Shown here: positions 50,402 through 58,370 of the stretch, piece after piece
How the letters are laid out: every line of letters begins with the position of its first letter
How positions within the stretch are numbered: the first letter of the stretch is position 1
Assembly (NCBI GenBank): GCA_951812825.1
Contig: OX638324.1
Span: forward strand, 1,735,141-1,799,140
Source: an uncultured Dehalococcoidia bacterium
Lineage (GTDB): Bacteria > Chloroflexota > Dehalococcoidia > Lucifugimonadales > GCA-2712585
Length of the DNA: 64,000 nt
Reading direction: 5' to 3'
Position numbers and translations under genes: made by a program
Notes under the pieces: model-generated
Seen by the model: only the letters and a program-made list of their open reading frames with translations
What the model was told of the DNA's origin: nothing
Databases searched by the model: none

Positions 50402-51175
50402 ATGAAAATACGCGTCCTCGGCGCCCACAACCTGGAGACCCTTCACACCCGCCACACCTGCTTCCTCGTCGACGACTCCCTCGCCATCGACGCTGGCAGT
50501 CTGATGACCGGCCTCACCGATCCTGAAAAGAATTCCCTCAAAGCCATCCTCCTCACCCATCGCCACTTCGACCACGTGAGAGATATCCCCAGTCTCGGCC
50601 TGCATACCATGGACAACGGCGCAACCGTCGACCTCTACGGCCTCTCCGACACCCTCGACGCCCTGACAACCCACCTCCTCGATGGCCTCCTCTACCCCAA
50701 CTTCACCCTCCGTCCCACCCCGGAACGCCCCAAATATCGGCTCCACCCCATCGCCCCCGAGCGCCCCTTCAACCTCCTCGGCCTCCAAATTCTTCCCCTC
50801 CCCGTGCCCCACGGCGCTCCCGCCGTCGGCTACCTGGTCCGAAAAGGCTCCGCCACCGCCGCCTTCACCGGCGACACCGGCGGCGGCCTTCTCCCTTTCC
50901 TATCCGCCACCCCGCCGCCCCAATACCTCTTCGTAGAGGTCACCTTCTCCAACGACGGTATCGACCGCGCCCGCGCCAGCCAACACCTCACCCCCTCCCT
51001 CCTCGCAGATGAACTCCTCTCCGCCCAGCAAAAAGGCCTCCCCCTCCCCCAAATCGTCGCCGTCCACCGTGACCCCCGCCACGAAAAAGCCATCACCCAC
51101 CAACTCGCCGAACTCTCCAAAACCCTCAACATCCCCATCACCCCCGCCTCCGCCAACCACCAATTCCCCCTCTAA
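50402..51175 (+). CDS. Metallo-beta-lactamase-fold hydrolase
   Basis: 257 residues. The metal site is ILLTHRHFDHVRDIP (H-x-H-F-D-H) with AAFTGDTGGG providing the Asp and VAVHRDPRH a later His. N-terminal MKIRVLGAHNLETLHTRHTC and FVEVTFSN resemble class II cAMP phosphodiesterases and their bacterial relatives. Substrate unknown. AGGGAAAGAAAA precedes the ATG. Confidence 0.85.
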   Translation: MKIRVLGAHNLETLHTRHTCFLVDDSLAIDAGSLMTGLTDPEKNSLKAILLTHRHFDHVRDIPSLGLHTMDNGATVDLYGLSDTLDALTTHLLDGLLYPNFTLRPTPERPKYRLHPIAPERPFNLLGLQILPLPVPHGAPAVGYLVRKGSATAAFTGDTGGGLLPFLSATPPPQYLFVEVTFSNDGIDRARASQHLTPSLLADELLSAQQKGLPLPQIVAVHRDPRHEKAITHQLAELSKTLNIPITPASANHQFPL

Positions 51176-51200
51176 CTACTCCACGCCATCACACCTCCTG

Positions 51201-51231
51201 GTAGGGGCGGTTCGCGAACCGCTCTCCCCCA
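51201..51231. repeat. Dispersed repeat family 3
   Basis: GGTAGGGGCGGTTCGCGAAC followed by CGCTCTCCCCC, a close relative of the perfect palindrome at 7833-7862, here with one arm decayed. Confidence 0.6.
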
Positions 51232-51382
51232 CCCCCGTTCTCAACATCCTTTCCCGTCACGCAATGCCCCCCAAGCCCAACTCCCCAAACCTGCCGTCAT
51301 GCAATGACTGCCGTCACGCAGCGACCCCCTTCCTCCTCCAACCTCTTTAGGGGTATAATCCCCCTTTCCGGGAGGTGGCTCC

Positions 51383-52009
51383 GTGGCCGCTTGGCTTCAC
51401 AGTTGGGGCGTTCGCAACCATCAGCAGAAGCGAAGCGACTTCTGCAACCACCTCAACGCCATAGGAATCTCGGCCCACGAGGCCCAGAAAGGCCGCCCCG
51501 AGGAGCTCTTTCGCGAAAATCACGAAATCTCCATCGGCCTCATTCATCTCCAGGACCCCCACATCGATTGGGCCAACGTCGTCCAGGGCAACTACAGGGG
51601 CAGATTGCCCGGTGACCTCCTCTTCATGCGCACCCTCGGCCAGCCCTTCTACTACCGCGTCTGGTACGGCGTGTACGACCCCAACCTTAAACTCGCCACC
51701 CCTTCCCTGGTCTTCCGCTCCAAGCGCCTCCGCTCCTTGAAGCTCATCGGTCGCGCCTTCGATGTCTCCTGGTACAACGAACTGCAACCCGTCGTCCTCG
51801 AACCCATGACCAGCGACCCCGAAGTAAAGGCCCATCTGATACAATCTGGGGTGGACGTGGAGATCATGGCCTTCCCCGACGGTTACTGGATAATCTCCAA
51901 CCGGGAGGCCGCCCGCCCACCGTCCAAGCAAATCTGGGAGTGCTATCAGGCCGTGGCCCAGGGACTCAAGCGCTCCAGCAGAGGAATGGACCCCGACAAC
52001 TTCATCTAA
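51383..52009 (+). CDS. Hypothetical protein upstream of the D-glutamate cyclase pair
   Basis: 208 residues, GTG start after GGGAGGTGG. No family recognised. It has a mixed alpha/beta look with QQKRSDFCNHLNAIGISAHE, GQPFYYRVWYGVYDPNL and VEIMAFPDGYWIISNREAAR. It is followed after 28 bases by the DUF1445 gene on the same strand, so it may be part of that operon. Confidence 0.65.
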   Translation: MAAWLHSWGVRNHQQKRSDFCNHLNAIGISAHEAQKGRPEELFRENHEISIGLIHLQDPHIDWANVVQGNYRGRLPGDLLFMRTLGQPFYYRVWYGVYDPNLKLATPSLVFRSKRLRSLKLIGRAFDVSWYNELQPVVLEPMTSDPEVKAHLIQSGVDVEIMAFPDGYWIISNREAARPPSKQIWECYQAVAQGLKRSSRGMDPDNFI

Positions 52010-52037
52010 GCAACATCATCAGTTAAGGGAGAAAAAG

Positions 52038-52832
52038 ATGATAACCCAAGCTCTTCCCAAATCTCCGCCCGACATCTGGCAGCTCATCCGACACGGCGAA
52101 TACGACGGCGTCACCGGCAGCCTCGCCCCCGGCTACGTTCAGGCCAACCTGGTGGTCCTGCCCAAGGCCCAGGCCTTCGACTTCCTCCTCTTCTGCCAGC
52201 GCAACCCCAGGCCCTGCCCCCTGATCGAAGTCATGGACCCCGGCCAGTTCGAGCCCAAGCTCACCAGCGCCGGCTCCGACATCCGCACCGACGTCCCACG
52301 CTACCGGATCTTCCGCCACGGCGAACTCGTCGATGAGGTGACCGACATACAAAGCCTCTGGAATGACGACCTCGTCTCCTTCCTCCTCGGTTGCAGCTTC
52401 ACCTTCGAGTCCGCCCTCGTAGAAGCCGGCATCCCCCTCTGGCACTGGGAAACGGGCAAGAACGTCACCATGTTCAAGACCAACATCAGCACCGTCCCCG
52501 CCGGCGGCTTCTCCGGCCCCATGGTCGTCAGCATGCGCCCCATCCACCACACCAAAATAGTCCGCGCCGTTCAGGTCACCTCCCGGTTCCCCGGCGCCCA
52601 CGGCGCCCCCATCCACGTTGGCGACCCCCAGGACATCGGCATCGCCGACATCCATCAGCCCGACTACGGCGACGCCTCGGAGTTCAAGGAAGGCCAGCAA
52701 CCAGTCTTCTGGGCCTGTGGCGTCACCCCCCAAGCCGTCGCCCTGGAGTCCAAGCCCCCCTTCATGATCACCCACGCTCCCGGCTACATGTACATAACCA
52801 ATATGCGAGACACCGACCTCGCCGCCCTCTAG
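52038..52832 (+). CDS. DUF1445 family putative hydro-lyase (N-terminal half of D-glutamate cyclase)
   Basis: 264 residues. GYVQANLVVLPKAQAFDFLL, the block DDLVSFLLGCSFTFESALVE, GPMVVSMRPI and FMITHAPGYMYITNMRD are DUF1445 signatures. In animal mitochondria a DUF1445 domain fused to DUF4392 forms D-glutamate cyclase; here the DUF4392 partner is the next gene, 29 bases away. Good AGGGAG site. Confidence 0.85.
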   Translation: MITQALPKSPPDIWQLIRHGEYDGVTGSLAPGYVQANLVVLPKAQAFDFLLFCQRNPRPCPLIEVMDPGQFEPKLTSAGSDIRTDVPRYRIFRHGELVDEVTDIQSLWNDDLVSFLLGCSFTFESALVEAGIPLWHWETGKNVTMFKTNISTVPAGGFSGPMVVSMRPIHHTKIVRAVQVTSRFPGAHGAPIHVGDPQDIGIADIHQPDYGDASEFKEGQQPVFWACGVTPQAVALESKPPFMITHAPGYMYITNMRDTDLAAL

Positions 52833-52861
52833 AACCCCATTCGTCCAGCAAGAGGAGAACA

Positions 52862-53728
52862 ATGTCTGACCTCACCATCGAAGACATCATCCTGCAGAAG
52901 GACCAGAGGGGCATCGCCGCCCTCCGTCCCTACCTGCCCGAAGACTTCTGCACCCAGGCCGCCCAATACGTCCTCGACCGGCCCGGCACTACCCTCATCA
53001 CCACCGGCTTCTACATCCTCTACGGCGAAGCCGTTGAGACCGACGGTCCTCCCGGCGCCCTCGCCATCGGCGACGCCCTCGAATCCCTCGGCCGCGACGT
53101 GGTCTACGTCACCGACAAATATTGCGGCGAAGTCATGCAGACCCTCGCAGGCCCCGAAGCCGCCGTCGTTGAATTTCCCATCGCAGGCCCCGATGCAAGC
53201 CGCGAATTCGCCCAGGGCCTCCTCGACAGGATAGACCCCTCCCTACTGATCTCCATCGAGCGCTGCAGCCCCTCCCGGGACGGCATCTACCGAAATATGC
53301 GCTCCGTCGACATCACCCAGCACACCGCCCGCGTCGACGCCCTCTTCGACCTCCACGAGCACACCGTCGGCATCGGCGACGGTGGCAACGAAATCGGCAT
53401 GGGCCTCCTCCGGGACACCATCCCCACCCTCCCCCGTCTCCCCCAGGAACCCGCCTGGACTGCCTGCAACGAGCTGATCATTACCAGCGTCTCCAACTGG
53501 GGCGGATGGGGACTTACAGCCGCCCTCTCCAGGCTCACCGGAAAAAACCTGCTGCCCACCCTGGAGGAGGAGTCCGAGCGGATCAATAAATGCGTGGAAA
53601 TGGGCGTCGTCGACGGCTTTACCGGCGAACTCAAAGCCTCCGTCGACGGCTTCCCCCTCGACGAATACAACCAGACCCTCGCCCAGCTCCACGAACTCCT
53701 CTCCCGCGAAGGCATCCCCACCCCCTAA
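52862..53728 (+). CDS. DUF4392 family protein (D-glutamate cyclase C-terminal half)
   Basis: About 288 residues. TTLITTGFYILYGEAVETDG, GPPGALAIGDALESLG, ISIERCSPSRDGIYRNMRS, VGIGDGGNEIGMGLL and ITSVSNWGGWGLTAAL are DUF4392 hallmarks. This family converts D-glutamate to 5-oxo-D-proline in the animal enzyme. Start ATG at 52862 after AGAGGAG. Likely acts together with the DUF1445 protein. Confidence 0.85.
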   Translation: MSDLTIEDIILQKDQRGIAALRPYLPEDFCTQAAQYVLDRPGTTLITTGFYILYGEAVETDGPPGALAIGDALESLGRDVVYVTDKYCGEVMQTLAGPEAAVVEFPIAGPDASREFAQGLLDRIDPSLLISIERCSPSRDGIYRNMRSVDITQHTARVDALFDLHEHTVGIGDGGNEIGMGLLRDTIPTLPRLPQEPAWTACNELIITSVSNWGGWGLTAALSRLTGKNLLPTLEEESERINKCVEMGVVDGFTGELKASVDGFPLDEYNQTLAQLHELLSREGIPTP

Positions 53729-53766
53729 CTGCCCGTCCCCTCCCTCTTCACCCTTCCCCCCAAGCC

Positions 53767-53805
53767 ACATGTCATTCTGAGGAGGCTCCGCGACGAAGAA
53801 TCTCG
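53767..53805. repeat. Dispersed intergenic repeat, family 2
   Basis: ATGTCATTCTGAGGAGGC then TCCGCGACGAAGAATCTCG, nearly identical to the unit at 16190-16229. It lies between converging genes. Confidence 0.65.
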
Positions 53806-53834
53806 TTGCCGTAACCGCCCCTCATCCCCTCCCC

Positions 53835-55319
53835 CTACAACCCCGTTATCTCCAGCGTCCTCACCTCCCCAGAGGCAATGTCCGCCACCCGTACGGCGTG
53901 GTTATTCGTATCCGCAATGTACAGCTTCCCGTGAGCAGCCGTAATACCCCCCGGCTCGAAGAACGTGGCTGACGAGCCAACCCCGTCGTCGAACCCCGCC
54001 TCCCCCGATCCAAGGAAGCTGTAGGAAGCCCTGTTCTCAGGATATATCTTCTTTATCTTGTGGTTGTACGCGTCCGTCACGTACAACACCCCGTCGTGCA
54101 GACACAACCCCAGCGGGTGTTGCAGCCGCACCTCCGTCCCCATCCCGTCCACGTCGCCAAACTCAAACAACCCCCGCCCTACAATCGTCGTCACTCGCCC
54201 GCTTAGGGATATATCCGCCATCCTCACCGAACTCGTCTCGCTGTCGACAAAATACAGCCTGCTGCTGTCGTTCGTTATCCCGCTCGGTTGGGCCAGCGTC
54301 GCCGACTTCATCGGCCCGTCGTGGATGTCCTCCCTGCCGCTCCCCGCGTGCGGCGTGGCCCGGAGCGTCAACTCGTCCAATGCCCACAGCTGATGATATC
54401 CCGCCATCGCCGCATAGACCGTGCCACGATGCACCGTCAGGTCCCACGGAGAGTTCAGCCCTGCCTCGTTCAGCGATCCTCCCTGGTTCCCAAAAGGCCC
54501 CTGGCTCCCGTTCCCCGCCATCGTATCCACGTAACCGTCGTTCAGGTACACCCGGCGAATGGCGTGATTCTCCGTGTCCGCCACGTACAGAATGTTGCTC
54601 CTCAGCGCCATCCCCTGGGGATGGTCGAAGGCGGCCACCACAAAGTCCCCGTCCTGGAAGCCGGGGGTAAGCCCGCCGATGACCTGCGTCACTTCCCCCT
54701 CCAGCGTCGTCTGTAAAATCCGGTTGTGGTTGGAGTCGGAAATAAACAGCCGGTCCCGCTGCTCGTCCGCCAGCACCTTCCCAGGGAAGGAAAGCGCCCC
54801 CTCCGGCGGCTGCTCCAGCCGGTAGTCCAGCGGCGTCCGGTCAAGAATGTCCGCCCCTTCGTAATTCAGCACCATCGCCGAAAGCAGCTTGTCGAAGGCG
54901 TCGTAGGGAATCTCCCCCTCGTGCTTGCCGATTATCTTCCCCTCGGGATCTATGAACACCAACGTCGGCCACGCCCTGCAACCAAAGGACTGCCACACCC
55001 GGAACTCGCTGTCGTTGATTACGGGATGCCCTATCTCGTACCTCAGAATCGCCATCCGCACGTTCTCCGTCTCCCGCTCCGCCGGGAACTTGGCGGAGTG
55101 AACCCCTACCACGGCCAGCTCCTTCTCGTACTTCTTCTCCAGTTTCCGCAACTGCGGAAAAACGTGCATGCAGTTAATTCAACAGTACGTCCAGAAGTCC
55201 AGAATTACTATCTTCCCCTTCAATTCTTCCATCCTTATGGGACGCTGGGTGTTGAGCCATGCAAGGCCCTCGGGGAAGTCCGGCGCCGCTGTTGTTCCGA
55301 AGTATGACGATCGGGACAT
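53835..55319 (-). CDS. Thioredoxin-like/NHL-repeat protein (NHLRC2 type), probable selenoprotein
   Basis: About 494 residues with an in-frame TGA at 55181-55179 as codon 47. The thioredoxin domain reads [34 protein letters not shown], then [18 protein letters not shown] and [19 protein letters not shown]. Homologues have Cys in the TGA position (C-C-I-N-C), so the redox pair becomes U-x-x-C. About 300 residues of NHL beta-propeller follow ([52 protein letters not shown]). A SECIS-like hairpin lies just beyond the TGA. An alternative start is at 55376. Without readthrough only the first 46 residues would be made. Confidence 0.82.
55143..55160 (-). promoter_or_regulatory. Candidate bacterial SECIS element of the thioredoxin/NHL gene
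   Basis: On the minus strand TTTCCGC and GCGGAAA form a perfect 7-bp stem around the loop AGTT. The loop begins 25 bases after the TGA, and G is its second base, within the range accepted for bacterial SECIS elements. Together with selC and the cysteine-to-TGA position it supports readthrough. Confidence 0.65.
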
Positions 55320-55483
55320 TGAGTTCTCTCTTTCAGGTAGAAGTGCTGTACCCATTGTGCACCACAAACAAGACATAATCCACCCTCAGTTTGTGACAAT
55401 TCACCCGTGACGCGCTGCGCCCCAGTGGGGTAATATCTTAGGGCCAGCCTGGGAATGAGACCCAAAATACACCGAGGTTCAAA

Positions 55484-56206
55484 TTGCGAAACAAGGTCTA
55501 CAATTCTTTCGACGAAGCCGTCGCAGACGTGCCCAACGGCTCCACCATCATGGTGCCCGGGTTCGCCGGGCCCGGCACGCCCCGAAATCTCATCGCAGCC
55601 CTCCTCCGACAGGGCGCAACGGGCCTGACCGCCATCTCCAACCATCCAGGCGCGGGCCCCTTCGATCACCGCGTCGACCTCGGCGCCCTCATCGAGGCCG
55701 GACGTGTCCGGAAAGTCGTCTGCTCCTTTACCGCAGCGCCCCACCCCTCGCAGGCCACCCACTTTGAAAAACTCTACAACAGCGGTCAGGCTGAAGGTGA
55801 GCTTGTCCCCCAGGGAACTCTGGCGGAACGAATCCGCGCCGCGGGCGCTGGCATCGGCGCCTTCTACACCCCCACAGGCGTCGGCACCGAGCTCGCCGAA
55901 GGCAAGGAACACCGAGTCATCGACGGCAAAGAATACATCCTCGAATACCCCCTCCACGCCGACTACGCCCTCATCCGGGCCTACCGCAGCGACACCTTCG
56001 GCAATCTCCAGTACCGCCTCTCCCAGAGAAACTTCAACCCCATCATGGCCATGGCCGCCCGCGTAACCCTGGTCGAGGTGGAGCAGCAGATTATCGCCCT
56101 CGGCGCCATGGACCCAGACCACGTCCACACCCCGGGCATCTGCGTAGACCGCGTCGTTCACATCCCCCCAGACGGCATCCACGAAGAAGCCATTTACCGC
56201 GATTGA
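55484..56206 (+). CDS. scoA: 3-oxoacid CoA-transferase, alpha subunit
   Basis: 240 residues. VYNSFDEAVADVPNGSTIMV and PGFAGPGTPRNLIAALLRQG correspond to the G-F-G-x-x-G-x-P-x-x-L-I motif of the A subunit; FYTPTGVGTELAEGKEHRVI and DYALIRAYRSDTFGNLQYR also match. It transfers CoA between succinate and acetoacetate-type acids together with the B subunit. TTG start at 55484 following a GAGG. The beta gene normally follows directly but here lies 634 bases away beyond a toxin-antitoxin-like cassette. Confidence 0.9.
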   Translation: MRNKVYNSFDEAVADVPNGSTIMVPGFAGPGTPRNLIAALLRQGATGLTAISNHPGAGPFDHRVDLGALIEAGRVRKVVCSFTAAPHPSQATHFEKLYNSGQAEGELVPQGTLAERIRAAGAGIGAFYTPTGVGTELAEGKEHRVIDGKEYILEYPLHADYALIRAYRSDTFGNLQYRLSQRNFNPIMAMAARVTLVEVEQQIIALGAMDPDHVHTPGICVDRVVHIPPDGIHEEAIYRD

Positions 56207-56267
56207 GAATATGTGCTATCGTTTGATGGCGGACTCCACGGATACATAAGATCAGGAGCCAAAGAAA

Positions 56268-56450
56268 ATGGTACGAGCAGTTGATCCAAAGAAGAACAAG
56301 AAGCCAATAGCGACGAACGAAAACCGCGCCACTGAGAACAACGCGTCAAAGACCGAATACGTCCCGATACCCGATGACGTATTCGAGGCTCTCATGAAGG
56401 AGGGAATCGAGAAGTACGACGCGATATGGAAGAGCTTAGCCGACAAATAA
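56268..56450 (+). CDS. Small antitoxin-like protein partner of Doc
   Basis: 60 residues. It is basic at the start (VRAVDPKKNKKPIATNENRA) and helical at the end (IPDDVFEALMKEGIEKYDAI, WKSLADK), a layout like the Phd C-terminal segment that blocks Doc. No DNA-binding domain is evident. GGAGCC site before the ATG. It overlaps the Doc gene by 25 bases. It is more AT-rich than the flanking CoA-transferase genes. Confidence 0.6.
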   Translation: MVRAVDPKKNKKPIATNENRATENNASKTEYVPIPDDVFEALMKEGIEKYDAIWKSLADK

Positions 56451-56830
56451 GGATTCCAAGCGTCTCCCGCATTGTCAGAATCAATCAAGACGTGATCAGG
56501 TTATACGGCGGTCAATATGTCGGCACTGATAATCTCCGAAGTCGCGAGAGTCTCGAAAACACCCTCTTTCTCATCGGCAATGAAGTCTTTGGAGTAGACC
56601 AATTCCCCACCCTCATGGAAAAGGCGGCGGCCTTAGGGGAGTGCATCATCGCCCGCCACGTCTTCTGGGACGGTAACAAGAGGACGGGCATATACAGCAC
56701 TTGGATGTTTCTTAAAGCCAACGGAGTAATGTTGAATCTGGACGCTTCCGTGGAAGACCTCGCCGTTGACGTCGCCAGCGGCAAAGCAGGCTTCGACGAA
56801 TTCCTGGACTGGCTCCACCAACACCAATAG
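56426..56830 (+). CDS. doc: Doc/Fic-family toxin
   Basis: 134 residues. The catalytic Fic loop is HVFWDGNKRTGIYSTW (H-x-F-x-D-G-N-K-R-T), preceded by FLIGNEVFGVDQFPTLMEKA and followed by ANGVMLNLDASVEDLAVDVA, the layout of Doc, which phosphorylates EF-Tu. All catalytic residues are present. It starts within the antitoxin-like gene and ends 10 bases before the CoA-transferase beta gene. Confidence 0.85.
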   Translation: MEELSRQIRIPSVSRIVRINQDVIRLYGGQYVGTDNLRSRESLENTLFLIGNEVFGVDQFPTLMEKAAALGECIIARHVFWDGNKRTGIYSTWMFLKANGVMLNLDASVEDLAVDVASGKAGFDEFLDWLHQHQ

Positions 56831-56840
56831 GCAACGAAAA

Positions 56841-57509
56841 ATGCCCCAAAAGCAACGCCTAACCCGCCAGCAGATGGCCAACCGCCTCGCCCAGGAATTT
56901 CAGGACGGCTGGCTCGTTAACCTCGGCATCGGCATCCCCACCCTCTGCTCCAACTACAAGCAGGCCGACAAGCAGATAATCTACCACTCGGAAAACGGCG
57001 TCATCGGCTATGGATCCATCTGCCCAAGGGGCCAGGAAGACCATCACCTCGTAAACGCCGGCGGCCAGTACGTCAGCCTCGTCGAAGGTGCCTCCATCAT
57101 CCACCACGCCGACTCCTTCGCCATCATCCGCAGCGGCATGCTCGACCTCACGGTAATGGGCGCCTACGAGGTGGCGGAAAACGGCGACTTCGCCAACTGG
57201 AAGACCCAGGGCCGCCGCGGCGGCGGCATCGGCGGAGCCATGGACCTCGCCGTGGGCGCGAAGCGAGTCTTCATCGCCATGCAGCACACCCTCCGCGACG
57301 GCACCCCCCGGGTCCTGGAGCGTTGCACTCTTCCCGTAACCGCTAGGGGCGTCGTCAAGCTCTTGGCCACGGATCTCGGCCTCTTCGAAGTTTCCGAAGC
57401 AGGACTCCTCATGCGGGAAATCGCCCCTGGCTACACCCCGGAGGAGGTACAGGCAGTAACTGCGGCCCGCCTAACCGTTGCCGATGATCTCAAAGAGATG
57501 ACGGTCTAG
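56841..57509 (+). CDS. scoB: 3-oxoacid CoA-transferase, beta subunit
   Basis: 222 residues. WLVNLGIGIPTLCSNY and the active-site glutamate in IYHSENGVIGYGSICPRGQE define subunit B; GAYEVAENGDFANWKTQGRR, MDLAVGAKRVFIAMQHT and VTARGVVKLLATDLGLFEV complete it. It forms the thioester intermediate and pairs with the alpha subunit upstream of the Doc cassette. Ten bases after the doc stop, so it is probably still co-transcribed. Confidence 0.92.
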   Translation: MPQKQRLTRQQMANRLAQEFQDGWLVNLGIGIPTLCSNYKQADKQIIYHSENGVIGYGSICPRGQEDHHLVNAGGQYVSLVEGASIIHHADSFAIIRSGMLDLTVMGAYEVAENGDFANWKTQGRRGGGIGGAMDLAVGAKRVFIAMQHTLRDGTPRVLERCTLPVTARGVVKLLATDLGLFEVSEAGLLMREIAPGYTPEEVQAVTAARLTVADDLKEMTV

Positions 57510-57540
57510 GCCCATGCCCAACGTCGCCTCTTCAATGATG

Positions 57541-57729
57541 CTAGCCCGTGGCCGACCCGGCCAGTATCTTCACCTCTTCGGGCGTGGGCTCTTCCCTGCG
57601 GGAATTCTGGAAATCCCTCGCGTAGCCGCATTGGATGCAGCTCAGGAAGAAGCCGTCGAAGTCGTTTCTCAAAAGAAGGTCGCCTTTGCACTTGGGGCAG
57701 GACTTGAGTAGTAGCATCTTGCCCTCCAA
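57541..57729 (-). CDS. Small zinc-ribbon protein
   Basis: 62 residues. Two knuckles CPKCKGDLLL and CIQCGYARDF form a zinc ribbon, with a short charged tail (EEPTPEEVKILAGSATG). It resembles the many small C4 ribbon proteins of Chloroflexota. It is divergent from hspR, so both may share the intervening control region. An in-frame ATG at 57717 is an alternative start. Confidence 0.6.
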   Translation of the reverse strand: MEGKMLLLKSCPKCKGDLLLRNDFDGFFLSCIQCGYARDFQNSRREEPTPEEVKILAGSATG

Positions 57730-57777
57730 TCCGGGACCCGACGTATCAGTATCCCTGCATTCATTGACATTATTATA

Positions 57778-57807
57778 CTTGACACATATTGTATCAAATA
57801 TTAAGAT
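57778..57807 (+). promoter_or_regulatory. hspR-grpE-dnaK promoter with HAIR-like inverted repeat
   Basis: TTGACA (57779-57784) and TAAGAT (57802-57807) are 17 bases apart. The -35 lies inside CTTGACA-N7-TATCAAA (57778-57798), which partly matches the HspR operator HAIR (CTTGAGT-N7-ACTCAAG): the two arms agree with each other at five of seven positions. A second TTGACA is at 57764. This suggests repression by the HspR encoded immediately downstream. Confidence 0.55.
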
Positions 57808-57848
57808 ATGAATACACTAATTACGGCACCGGCTCCCAATCGGATTCA

Positions 57849-58370
57849 ATGAGAGAAAGACAAACCAGACTTCAATCGGAAACCCGGCAGGAGGAGGGAA
57901 CAGACACCCTCCCCCGCTCCGTCCCCATCAGACAACGCCCGGACCACCTTTCCATAAAGCCATCCCCAAACCATACTAGCCGCGCCAACCGCAGGCAGAC
58001 TCCCAATCGCCGCGAAGTGCAGGGCGTATACATCATCAGTGTTGCCGCCCGGCTCCTCCAGATGCACCCCCAAACCCTTCGCAAATACGAAAGGTTGGGT
58101 TTGGTCCATCCGGGCCGTACCGTCGGTATGCTCCGTCTCTACTCCGAGAGCGACCTGAAAAAGCTTCGACTCATCCGCTATCTGGAGACCGACATGGGCA
58201 TGAACCTCGCCGGCGTCCGCTTCATCCTCAGCCTCCTCGACCAGCTGATGAAGATGCGCGAAAGACTGACGGCCAACGAGGGCCATCAAGCTATGAACGT
58301 CCGTGTGGACCGGGAAATTGAGCGGCTCTTCCGTGAGCTGGACCTGCCCTTGAGCCTGTGGCGCTCATGA
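57849..58370 (+). CDS. hspR: HspR-like MerR-family repressor
   Basis: About 173 residues from the ATG at 57849. The conserved part starts GVYIISVAARLLQMHPQTLR-KYERLGLVHP with GMLRLYSESDLKKLRLIRYL, the HspR/MerR winged helix, then a coiled-coil (LLDQLMKMRERLTANEG). The first 55 residues are a basic, low-complexity extension not seen in typical HspR; a GTG at 58017 would give a protein of normal length. Its stop overlaps the grpE start, so it autoregulates the operon with grpE and dnaK. Confidence 0.85.
   Translation: MRERQTRLQSETRQEEGTDTLPRSVPIRQRPDHLSIKPSPNHTSRANRRQTPNRREVQGVYIISVAARLLQMHPQTLRKYERLGLVHPGRTVGMLRLYSESDLKKLRLIRYLETDMGMNLAGVRFILSLLDQLMKMRERLTANEGHQAMNVRVDREIERLFRELDLPLSLWRS

Noticed and set aside
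57846-58289. Open frame antisense to hspR
   Set aside because: No recognisable family and it is opposite a conserved MerR domain.
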